From assembly GCF_027887165.1 (NCBI RefSeq), contig NC_077227.1:64428607-64492606 (forward strand): a DNA stretch of 64,000 nucleotides. Direction: 5' to 3'. The notes beneath the pieces were generated by a model. That model worked only from the letters and a program-made list of their open reading frames with translations. It was not told where the DNA came from and searched no databases. The stretch comes from Monodelphis domestica (lineage: Eukaryota; Chordata; Mammalia; Didelphimorphia; Didelphidae). A program made the position numbers and the translations under genes. Position 1 is the stretch's first letter; each line of letters begins with the position of its first letter. Positions 1 through 10,419 of the stretch are shown here, piece by piece.

Positions 1-350
1 TCGAATGTAATGGACTTCTTCATTAGTGGCAATGCAATGACCCTGAACAACTTGGAGGAACCTACAAGAAAAACAACTATCCACATCCAGAGGAAACACT
101 GTGGGCCTAGAAACACAGAAGAAAAACAACTGCTTTAATACATGGGTCAAAGGGAAATAATTGTGGATATAGACTCTAAATGAACATCCTAGTGTAAACA
201 ACAACATGGAAATAGGTTCTGATCAAGGACACAAGTAATACCCAATGAAATTGCATGTTGGCTGTGAGAAGAGCAGGTAGAGGGGAGAGAGGGGAATAAT
301 GTGATTATTGTAACCAAGGAATAATGTTCTAAATTAACTAAATAAACTTA
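1..350 (+). mobile_element. L1 LINE 3' end (ORF2 tail and 3' UTR)
   Basis: The first bases match the end of L1 ORF2 seen in other copies here (for example 61798-61830). The L1 3' UTR follows, with the sentence-like stretch 'atggaaataggttctgatcaagg', shortened here, and an A-rich end near 350. It is truncated at the window edge. It is non-coding and old, by its divergence from the copy at 60950-62199. Confidence 0.8.
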
Positions 351-364
351 TTCAAATGAAAAAA

Positions 365-560
365 TCTATAAAATAAAAAAAGACAAATGCTGGAACTATA
401 TAAACACAACTACAAAACACCCCACACACAACTAAAACTACATGTAAATAATTGGGAAAGTATTAATTGCTCATGGGTAAGATGAGCTAACATAATAAAA
501 ATGACTACCTACCCAAACTAATTTAATTATTTGATGCCATACCCAAGAGTTCAGACCTTC
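365..560 (+). mobile_element. L1 ORF2 internal fragment
   Basis: A conceptual + strand reading gives the L1 ORF2 segment around 'NNWESINCSWV' and 'ANIIKMTTYP', the same segment seen on the - strand near 7890-8010. It is a short, degraded fragment, probably split from its parent by the neighbouring ERV. Confidence 0.65.
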
Positions 561-1900
561 AAACCCAATCCCAAAAGACTATCATGGGTTAACTTTTACT
601 TAAGTACATAATTCCCAGTAAAACTGTAGCTATAAGCCAAGCCCATAACTTTCCCACTAACACAAACTTATTCTCATGAAGCCAGCACACAAGTCAATCA
701 TAAAGGCCCATACAAAATGTACAGGTACACTAAGCTTCACCATGCCTCAGTGACTCCACTTCATAAACCAGTAACTCACCAGTGAGAAACTCCCTAATAA
801 ACCCTGAAAAATTACCAGTCTAATATTAAATTCTGTATTGTGTTCCCAGTTCCTCTCAACCTCAATGATACGATTGTTGAATTGTCTTTAAGAACTTCTG
901 ATTGATTATTTCTTTTTATTAAAAGTAATAAGTAAATTTCCTTGATTGTTTGTAAGCTCAAAACTCCTCACAAGGTAATGAGAAAATTATGCCACCTGTG
1001 ACAAAATCATTTATCTTGTATGAAACCTTTCTTCTGTCAAGAATCTGTAATCACAATACAAGAACATAGAATGTTAATCAAGTGATTTGTTAGAAGTTAA
1101 TGTTTCACTTTTCCAATTATCTCTATTTAGACATGTGTGTTAAGTAATGTATCTGTGTGCCAAGAAAATGGGTATAAAATAAACACCAAGCTTGGGGATG
1201 GCCAAGTAGCTATCAGATGCAAAGGATGCCCATGGCCATAAAGATATAGCTGTCTTCTGTTTGTTATTTTCTTGACTGATCATTTGCCTCCTGTCCGGAA
1301 CCCCTGGAGTTGCAAGTGAGGCTGGACCTTGCCCTTGGCATTTTCTGGCACCAGAACAGGACCCTTCCTGGCTAGGTAAGTCCCCTTCCCCAAAGCCCCA
1401 TAAGTTTCGAAGGGATCAGGTTCTCCCCCTGGAAGAGGTTCCAGGCCCCTCTGTGGATAGAGCAGGGTTTGGGGGGGCGAGTAATCCAGGGTTCCCAATA
1501 TAAGAGGAGTGGTTCAGAACCGGAGAAGATAGGAGAAGAAAAGGGCCGCCATGGGACAAAGTGAACTGAAAGAAAGAAAGCTATTCACTGAAATGATTAA
1601 ACAGTTTTCAGAAAAGGAGAGTAAAAGAGAGAAAAGCAAGCAAGTCACAGCTGACTAAGTTCTTGGAGTTTATTCAAAATTGCAGTCTGTGGTTCCCCAA
1701 TATACAATTGGGAGATTTAGACACAGAAGAAAAAATTAGCCCTGACTTAAAATCTAATAACATCCCCGTTTGGGGTAGACAACCACCAGCAACCTCCCTC
1801 CCCAACCTGAGGGAAGGAGGAGTGAATGGTTGGGAATGAGGGGTCCCCCTCCTCCTCCACCTCCACATCCTCCAATCCTCCGATCTAGCACAGAAAAGCT
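560..1900 (+). mobile_element. Class II (betaretrovirus-like) ERV fossil, 5' part: LTR, primer-binding site, start of gag
   Basis: The order is an LTR-like stretch with a TATA box (1173-1180), an LTR edge near 1340, a primer-binding site at 1346-1363, then a leader and a gag start at 1551 in a strong Kozak context. The start of gag reads MGQ and later contains a Trp-Phe-Pro motif, like matrix proteins of the HERV-K/MMTV group. Only the 5' end remains and it is broken in several places. The left LTR edge (about 560) is an estimate. This is a fossil with no coding prospect. Confidence 0.6.
1346..1363 (+). other. Retroviral primer-binding site, tRNA-Lys type
   Basis: TGGCACCAGAACAGGACC closely resembles the 18-nt complement of the tRNA-Lys 3' end used by beta- and lentiviruses (TGGCGCCCGAACAGGGAC). 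It lies a few bases after a CA that would close the 5' LTR, which is the expected place. Confidence 0.6.
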
Positions 1901-2379
1901 CATTTTATTCTTTTTTTAACTAAAAAAAAATTAATGAAGTCAAAAGTTGGAAGGTGTATTATTTTAATCAATGAATTAAATTATTTTACTTTGTTACAAG
2001 TAATTCCCATATCAGTATAAAGTAGACTGAGATACACAGCTATAGAATGAAATAAAAATCATCAGATATTCTCATCTAAGGACTATTAGAGACTGTGTCT
2101 TCTCTGCAAAAGACAGTCCTCCTCTGCTCTTCCCTATAGGACAGAATTGAAATCTCATATGTCAATCAGAAGGGCAAAAGCTTATTGAGAGGTCATCAAA
2201 GGCCTAACAGCTGGCTGCTATGAAGGTGTAGAGAGCAAAATATCCCAAGCTTAAGGGACAAAGAATTCACAACGCTGGCTAAGAGGAAGTAGTAGCAAGG
2301 TGCTAATGTAACCCTCACTGGCTTCTACACATCTTATTTTGGCAGCAAGCCCTTAAGCCAAAGACCATCTCCCGGTTTT
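1901..2379. other. Unassigned stretch
   Basis: I see no exon, no long open frame and no repeat family that I can name. The stretch is moderately AT-rich and lies between an ERV relic and a SINE. Confidence 0.4.
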
Positions 2380-2590
2380 TATCATTGTTCATTTATTTCA
2401 TTTGTCTGACTCTTTGTGACCCCATTTAGGGTTTTCTTGGCAGAGATATGAGTAGTTTCCCATTTGCTTCTCCAGCTCATTTTATAGATGAGGAAACTGA
2501 GGAAAACAGGATTAAGGGATTTGCCCAGGGCCACACAACCAGAAAGTGTCTGCGGCTAGATTTGAACTCACAAAGATGAGTTTTACACAC
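2380..2590 (+). mobile_element. CORE-SINE/MAR1-like SINE
   Basis: It contains the marsupial SINE landmarks in order: 'tttgtgaccccattt', 'ttcttggcagaga', 'gaggaaactgagg' and 'cccagggccacaca'. The same family recurs at 40400, 41560 and 51440. Confidence 0.7.
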
Positions 2591-2767
2591 TTCTTATCTT
2601 TATATATTTCAGTTTTCTCCCTCCTTGGATGTTGGAGTGAGGAGGGGCAGAGGAGGATATTGAGAGGGAGAAGTATCATCTCCCAAGGCAGTTCCAGCTT
2701 TTAATGTCTTTGGATCACTTTAGATTTCTGTGCTTTCTTGCAGACTTCCTCCTCAGCTATACCTTTT

Positions 2768-5315
2768 TTTTAAATTTTATTTAGTCAATTTAGAATATTA
2801 TTCCTTGGCTACAAGAAACATATTCTATTCTTCTGGACCCTTGCCCCCACCCTTCCCCTAGCTGACATGCAATTCCACTGGGTTTTACATGCATCCTTGA
2901 TCAGAACCTATTTCCATGTTGTTGATGTTTGCACTACGGTGATCATTTAGAGTCTACATCCCCAATCATATCCCCATTGACCCATGTAGTCAAGCAGTTG
3001 CTTTTTATGGTTGTTGCTATTGTTGTTGTTTTTGGTGTTTCTACTCCACAGCTTTTCCTCTGAATGTGGATAGTGTTATTTCTTGTAGATCCCTCTGGGT
3101 TATTCAGGGTCACTGCACTGCCACTAATGAAGAAGTCCATTACATTCAATTGTACCACAGTGTGTCAGTCTCTGTGTACAATGTTCTCCTGGTTCTGCTC
3201 CTCTCAGTCTGCATCAATTCCTGGAGGTCATTCAGTTCCCATGGAATTCCTCCAGTTCCTTTGAGCACAATAGTATTCCATCACCAACAGATACCACAAT
3301 TTGTTCAGCCATTTCCCAATTGATGGGCATCTCTTCATTTTCCAATTTTTTTGCCACCACAAAGAGTGCAGCTATGAATACTTTTTTTAATTATTTTATT
3401 TTATTTTTTAAATTTAAATTAATTAGTCAATTTATAACATTATTTCTTATTTACAAAAATCATATTTCCCTCCCTCCCCTACCCCCACTCTTCCCATAGC
3501 TGACATGCAATTTCACTGGGTATTGCATGTGACCTTGATCAGAATCTATTACCATGTAGTTGGTATTTGCATTAAGATGTTCATTTAGAGCCTACATCTC
3601 CAATATGAATATTCTTGTATATGTATTTTTCCTTATTGTTTCTTTGGGGTACAAACACAGCTGTTTTATGGCTGGATCACAAAGCAGACAGTCTTTTAGT
3701 GCCCTTTGGGCATAGTTCCAAATTGCCCTCCAGAATGGTTGGATCAATTCACAATGCCACCAGCAATGCATTAATATCCCAACTTTGCCACATCCCCTCC
3801 AGCATTCATTACTTTCCTTTACTGTCAGGTTAGCCAATCTGCTAGGTGTGAGGTGGTACCTCAGGGTTGCTTTTATTTACATCTCTCTGATTATAAGAGA
3901 TTTAGAACACTTTTTCATGTGCTTATTAATAACTTTGATTTCTTTAACTAAAAGTTGCCTATTCATGTCCTTTGCCCACATATCAATTGGAAAATGGCTT
4001 CATGTTTTGTACAATTAATTTAGCTCTTAATAAATTTGAGTAATTAGACCTTGGTCAGAGATTTTTGTTATGAAGATTGTTTCCCAATATATTACTTCCC
4101 TTCTCATTTGGTTGTGTTGGTTTTGTTTGTATAAAACCTTTTTAATTTGATGTAATCAAAATTATTTATTTTGCATTTTGTGATTTTTTCTAACTCTTGC
4201 TTTTTAAAAAAATATTTCCTTTCCCAAAGGTCTGACATGTGTTCACCTAATTTACTTATACTTTCCTTCTTTATGTTCAAGTCATTCACCCATTCTGAGT
4301 TTATCTTGGCATAGGGTGTGAGATGTTGATCCAAACCTAATCTCTCCCATACTGTCTTACAATTTTCCCAGCAGTTTTATACAATAGTGGATTTTGGTCT
4401 CAAAAGCTGGAATTCTGGTCTTTAAGGACTGGTTTTCCTTTTCAGTTTGGTCTATCCTGCTTTTTGTGGCTTCCTTCTGTTTCTCCAATTGGGAGTTCTT
4501 GTCCTTTAAACTGTTATTGTCTTTTTTGAACTAATTCCTACTTTTCTTGCCAGAAGGCTTCCATCTTTTTTATAAGCTCCAATTTAAATTTTTCAAGAGC
4601 TTGTGGACAATTTCCTTTTTTTTTTGAAAGTTTTGGTGCATTTATTTGTATTTCCTCTGTAGCCTTGGATTTTCCTCCATAAAAGTTATAGAGTCAACCC
4701 ATTCTTCTTGTTTTTCTCTGTGTTGGGAAGTTGTTGTTCCTGGGCACTGTTTGCCATTACTGTGGTGTTTTTTCCTTCCCTTTCCAGTTAGAAATCTGAG
4801 CGAGATGGGCAGGCTCTATGTGTATGGAGCTAAGAAGCAAGGATTTTGGCTGAGGCCAGCTCTCAAGTCTCTGAAGCTTCCTCTGTTTGCTGTCCCTCTC
4901 TGAGCTATCTCCCTTCTGGCTCCCATAGTCTGTGCTCCTCAGCCTGCTGGGGCCTCAAGTCTAGCTTCTCTCAGGGGTAGGTCCTTGGTGGTCTCAGTCA
5001 GCTGACAAGGACCCAGAGGCACCCCTCACTTGCTCCAGAGGTGCCCCTCACTCAATCATTGATTCTAGCACACTGGCTCTGACTCTGGCTCCATAGGTGG
5101 GGTGGCGGAGGGTGGAACAGCTCGCATTTTGGTGGAATCTTTTTCACCTCCTTATGGGGTGGAAATGCCCAAATCCCACATACCTTCTATGCTGGGCCCT
5201 ACTGTGGAGTCCCTTCATTCATATGAATTTGGAAGAATTTTTTGGCTTTTTGAGGTAGTCTGTAGTGGTAGGTGGTGAGGAGAGGAAGAGTCCTGTGTCT
5301 AGACTGCCACCATGT
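2768..5315 (-). mobile_element. Internally deleted L1 LINE
   Basis: Read on the - strand, the 5' end is near 5315. The 5' UTR and the ORF1 coiled-coil region run to about 4400, where the sequence switches directly to the ORF2 C-terminal part (about 4395-3130). The 3' UTR ends at about 2768. The middle of ORF1 and most of ORF2 are missing. The right end carries 'gccaccatgtttacc', resembling the 5' terminus of the L1 copy ending at 16343. A shorter L1 lies inside it at 3382-3603. Frames are broken throughout. Confidence 0.7.
3382..3603 (-). mobile_element. Short 5'-truncated L1 (3' UTR only) nested in an older L1
   Basis: The poly-T start at 3382 and the L1 3' UTR interrupt the host L1 ORF2 tail. 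The host sequence resumes at about 3604. 'tatgaata' occurs on both sides (3373-3380 and 3604-3611), which fits a target-site duplication. Confidence 0.65.
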
Positions 5316-6118
5316 TTACCTGGAAGTCCTACGCAGCTATACTCTTGGAAAAGCCCATTCTTCAATCTCTTGTCACCTGCCTTTTCAAATGTTTACACTT
5401 AAGGATCGTGGACCCAAAAATTTATTTCACCTCTAACAGTTTTAAAGGAACAGTACCTTGGAAACAGCAAGATGGAAGTTTCCATTTTTTCTTCCTTTTT
5501 CTATCTTCCTCAAGATGTTGAGTAAACACCTTAATTCTTAAAAGCATGCTTCACTAAGTACATGTTTAATGTTTGTTATGTGTGTCCACATCATAAATTT
5601 TATCTTCATGTTTCCCTAATTGGCCACTTAAAAAAAATGCTTCAAAGTCCTCTCCGAAAAGAGGTAATTTAGGTTCCATAAATGTTCTCTCTTTTGTCTT
5701 GGAAAGGACCCATCCAGGAAAAAAAGAGAGAAAGAATGATTTGGAACACAGAAAAGGAACTTTTATCCCCAAAATTGGCTATTCTCTTAGATTTGATTGT
5801 AAAGATTTATATATGTAACCTTGGAAAATTGTTAATTAGTCTGAAAATGTACTGTAATAAGTGGAATTTTATGGTGATGATTGTGTCTCAGTTAAGAGTG
5901 ATATGTTAGCTAAATTCAATTCTGCTCAAATCAGAGGTCTGTTTATCACACTAGGACCAATAAGAGATAGTGATGGCAATAAGTTCAGAACTCATTGAAG
6001 GTAATTAATAGACACCTTGACACCAAGAGGAATTTTTCCTTTTTAAAAGGCAAAGCCTAATGGATGCTTAGTAAAACATAAGATATTTATGTGTAAAATT
6101 CAGTCAGACAATAGTTAT
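5316..6118. other. Unassigned, apparently single-copy stretch
   Basis: I recognise no gene or repeat here. It is AT-rich and ends at the left copy of the target-site duplication of the L1 insertion that follows. Confidence 0.4.
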
Positions 6119-6134
6119 AGTGGAGAACTTTTTC
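6119..6134. repeat. Target-site duplication, left copy
   Basis: AGTGGAGAACTTTTTC is repeated exactly at 16344-16359. It shows that everything between arrived as, or later inside, one L1 insertion. Confidence 0.85.
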
Positions 6135-6145
6135 ATTTTTTTTTT

Positions 6146-6176
6146 CAAATCTTGCCTTAATTGAGAGTCTTGTGTA
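6146..6176 (-). other. Probable L1 3' transduction
   Basis: On the - strand the L1 3' UTR ends in an A-rich tract (6177-6205). About 31 bp of non-L1 sequence follow, then a second A tract (6136-6145), then the TSD. Two A tracts with unique DNA between them is the usual mark of read-through past the weak L1 poly(A) signal. Confidence 0.5.
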
Positions 6177-6550
6177 TTTTTTGTTATTTTTTTTATTTTT
6201 TAAAAATTTTACTTGGTCATTTCAGAACATTATTCATTGGAAACAAAGATCATTTTCTTTTCCTCCCTCCCCCCCCCTCCCACCACCTCTCCCATAGCCC
6301 ACGCACGATTCCACTGGGTATCACATGTGTCCTTGATTCAAACCCATTTCCATGTTGTTGGTATTTGCATTAGAGTATTCATTTAGAGTCTCTCCTCAGT
6401 CACATCTCCTCCACCCCTGTAGTCAAGCAGTTGCTTTTCATCGGTGTTTTTACTCCCACAGTTTATCTTTTGCTTGTGGATAGTGTTTTTTAGATCCCTG
6501 CAGATTGTTCAGGAACATTTCATTGCCACCAATGGAGAAGTCCATTACCT

Positions 6551-8025
6551 TCAATTGTACCAAAATGTATCAGTCTCTGTGTACAATGTTTTCCTGGTTC
6601 TGCTACTCTCACTCTGCATCACTTCCTGGAGGTTGTTCCAGTCTCCATGGAATTCCTCCACTTTATTATTCCTTTTAGCACAATAGTATTCCATCACCAA
6701 CATATACCATAATTTGTTCAGCCATTCTCCAATTGAAGGGCATCCCCTCATTTTCCAATTTTTGGCTACCACAAAGAGTTCAGCTATGAATATTCTTGTA
6801 CAAGTCTTTTTCCTTATTATCTCTGTGGGGTACAAGCCCAGCGGTGCTATGGTTGGATCAAAGGGCAGATAGTCTTTTATCGCCCTTTGGGCATACTTCC
6901 AAATTGCCCTCCAGAATAGTTGCATCAGTTCACAACTCCACCAGCAATGAATTAATGTCCCAACTTTGCCACATCCCCTCCAACATTCATTACTTTTCTT
7001 TGCTGTCATGTTAGCCAATTTGCTAGGTGTGAGGTGATACCTCAGAGTTGTTTTGATTTGCATCTCTCTGATTATAAGAGATGTAGAACACTTTTTCATG
7101 TGCTTATTAATAGTTTTGATTTCTTTGGCTGAGAACTGCCTGTTCATGTCCCTTGCCCACTTATCAATTGGAGAATGGCTTGATTTTTTGTACAACTGAT
7201 TTAGCTCTTTGTAAATTTGAGTAATTAAACCATTGTCAGAGGTTTTTATGAAGATTGTTTCCCAATTTGTTGCTACCCTTCTGATTTTAGTTACATTGGT
7301 TTTGTTTGTACAAAAACTTTTTAATTTGATGTAGTCAAAATTATTTATTTTACATTTTGTGACTCTTTCTAAGTCTTGCTTGGTTTTAAAATCTTTCCCT
7401 TCCCAAAGGTTTGACATGTATACTATTCTGTGCTCACCTAATTTACTTATAGTTTCCTTCTTTATGTCCAAGTCATTTACCAATTCTGAATTTATCTTGG
7501 TGTAGGGTGTGAGGTGTTGATCCAAACCTAATCTCTCCCTCACTGTCTTCCAATTTTCCCAGCAGTTTTTAAAAAATAATGAACTTTTGTCCCCAAAACT
7601 GGGGTCTTTGGGTTTATCATAAACTGTCTTGCTGAGATCATTTACGCCAAGTCTATTCCACTGATCCTCCTTTCTGTCTCTTAACCAGTACCAAATTATT
7701 TTGATAACCATCTTTTTATAGTATAGTTTGAGATTGGGGACTGCAAGTCCTCCTTCCTTTGCATTTTTTTTCATGATTTCCCTGGATATCCTTGATCTTT
7801 TGTTCTTCCAAATGAATTTTTTAATTCAGTAAAGAAGTTTTTTGGTAGTTCAATGGGTATGGCACTAAATAAGTAAATTAATTTGGGTAGGATTGTCATT
7901 TTTATTATGTTAGCTCGTCCCACCCATGAGCAATCAATGTTTTTCCAATTGTTTAGATCTAGTTTTAGCTGTGTTAGATTTAAAATAGTTTTGAGTGTTA
8001 AATAGTTGTAGATAAGAGAGTGGGA
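6551..8025 (-). pseudogene. L1 ORF2 C-terminal half
   Basis: A 407-codon open stretch (7774-6551) reads as the L1 ORF2 C-terminal region. It includes 'FWRAIWKYAQRAIKDYLPFD' and 'LFVVAKNWKMRGCPSIGEWL', which recur in all L1 copies here. Upstream, to about 8025, the ORF2 reading continues in another frame. It lacks the catalytic reverse-transcriptase core and has no start of its own, so it is dead. Its length and open frame make it the best preserved LINE coding stretch in the window. Confidence 0.85.
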
Positions 8026-8026
8026 G

Positions 8027-9049
8027 CCATAAACTGTGATAATTAAAATGTTTTGGGAGCAAGGAAAATATATAACAATTATGACCGCTGAAATATGTTT
8101 TCTACTGTGTCTTGGGTTTATATAAATATAAGATGGTCACCAGGGAATATATTCCCAATTTATGGATATGCCCAAGCCAACTGGGTTTTATAGAGAAATT
8201 TAATTTATAATACACTGATTAATCAATAGAAAAAGAGAGAAAGTAAGAAAGGAATAAGAAAGAATAAATCAGTCAGTTGGTTTTATCACTCACCCAAGAT
8301 CTCTCTAGGTAAGGCTTCTCATGCCAACCTCAGGCTCTACCTTCAAGAGAGCATCCTTTCAAGAAATGTTTTCAGAGAATTCTCCTCCTGACTCCTCCTG
8401 AGTTCTCCTTCCACAGCCTCCTTCAAGGCCTCTCCAGGAGCTCTCCCTCCAGGACCTCTCTACTCTCAGACCTCCTTCAGAGCATCCACTTCAGAGCATC
8501 CACCTCCTCAGTCCTCAGACCCCGCTATCTTTAAGCCAACAATCTAAGTTCCCTCCCCTCAGTTCTCACATCTACCAATCACTGTCCATGTCTCCCCTGT
8601 GCCAATGGTGGCTCTAGCTTAACCCAGGACCGCCCAGAGGTCTGCCCCTTTGCACATGTTTGTTGAAGGTCATATTCTCAAATAATTAAATCTTGATCTT
8701 TGCTGCAGCCCTTCCTAAATCCTGTTACTCTGAGTAGGGTGGAGATTGTAGTTTCCAAGACCTGGAACTATCATTCCAAGTATCTCTATTGTATCAATTC
8801 TAAAATCAATCATGACTCAAAGAACTTCCTGTTCTATGCTTAAGCATAGGTCAAAGCCCTTTCCATTGTTTAGCAAAAGGTTTCTCTCCTAAAGTAGTCT
8901 TAAGTAGGGAGGAGAAGGATCCTCCCATTCCAAGGAGTTTCACATTCCAATAGAGTTCTTACTATCAGTAGGAAATTTTTTTCAAGTATGAAATTTCCCA
9001 ATGGGGAAATTTCCAACATTCATAAGTCTAAGAAATTTTAAGGTTTACA
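8027..9049 (-). repeat. ERV 3' LTR
   Basis: The upper-coordinate edge is ...TTTACA (TGTAAA on the - strand), followed directly by the polypurine tract at 9050-9060. The lower edge abuts L1 ORF2 near 8026. The LTR at 63113-63816 shares internal stretches, including 'gtgccaatggtggctc', and both termini, which supports the limits. The lower edge is an estimate within about 10 bp. Confidence 0.65.
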
Positions 9050-9439
9050 ATCCCCCCTGATGATCATGGGAGACCAGTCTCCCCATTGATCAAACAACAT
9101 GATCAATTTTGTAATTCTGAATTCAATTCTAACTATAGATATACACAATATTCAATTTTCTAAGAGAATTAGAATAGTGAGAGAGGAAATAGAAAAGAAA
9201 AGAAAGCAAAACCAATGTTTTGCTAGGCACATTGACAGAAAGCCAAATTAGGGGCAATCCCTTTTGGCATAAATGTGTACAATTACAATAAATGTTCAAT
9301 CAAAAGTTCAGTCCAATCAATCATATCCAAAGTTCATTCTTGATCTTCTTGATGAAGTGTAGGTTTTCAGCATCTTTCTGCAACAGTTCATTCTCTGGAT
9401 ATAAAAGTTTCAAGCTTCTTTCTTGAAGATCTTTTCTCG

Positions 9440-9585
9440 AACAGAATCAAAATCTTGAATTTTTATAATAGTAAAATCTTAAACAAAATTCAAAATTCTT
9501 GGATTTTTATAAAAGTACAATCTCAAACAAAAAATTTCAAAAATTCTTAGATTTTAAATTAAAATACAATCCCCCCTGAAGTAAG
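9440..9585. repeat. Degenerate tandem repeat of about 48 bp, three units, in the ERV 3' region
   Basis: Three successive units contain a form of 'aaaattcttggatttttat' and a 'tacaatc' end. The last ends in 'acaatcccccctga', a motif that also sits at the LTR border (9047-9060). Confidence 0.5.
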
Positions 9586-10419
9586 TATTAAAAAATATCA
9601 AGTTTAGCTCAGAATGCAATGTTCAGTTATGGGGGTGTATGTGTCAATTATCAAAAGAATAGAAAAATAATCAAAAACAAAAGAAAAATTTTAAATAGGC
9701 CTTGTATAGGTCCAGTAAGTATGTAGGACAGAATGCAGTAATATTTCACTTAGCCATTTGTAGCCAAGACTACAGGAAGTTGCCATAATATAAGAAGAAA
9801 AGAATTAGAATTCTATTTTGATGGGGAAATGTCATTCCCTCATCTGATTTTTTTTGTCATTCTCAGGGATATATGGAGCCAGTATGATAGTCAAGCTTTG
9901 TACTTGTTTGAGTACTTCGTAAAGAGTGTAGATACAAGGAAGTCCTACGACTTAAACATAAGTTAAGCGTCGCAACCTCGAGTCTCACTTTAATATTTCT
10001 TGTGTGCTCTATTGGCACTATTCAGGTTTAGTCTGTGCTCCTTGTTTTTATCCCTTTTCCTGGAATCAGAAACAAACATTAATCACAGTCCTATAATATT
10101 TTTTCAATAAATGGCAGGTTCCCATAGTTTAAAGCTTTTAGGCATATATTGATATTATAGCAAGAGTATATATATTAACTTGTATTACTGCAGGAAAAAA
10201 TAATATTAATATTAATTATGTGTACCTTCAGTACAAAAAATGAGAAAAAAATCAAATATTCTGATCAAAAAATAAAAGAAAAGAAATAAGAAAAATAAGA
10301 AAAAAATCAGTAATTCAATATGTTCTTGAAAAAAACAGCATCCATTTGTCTATGGATTATTATCTCCAATTAATATGATAAGATAGAGTCACAATTCATA
10401 TGATAGAATAGAGTCAATC

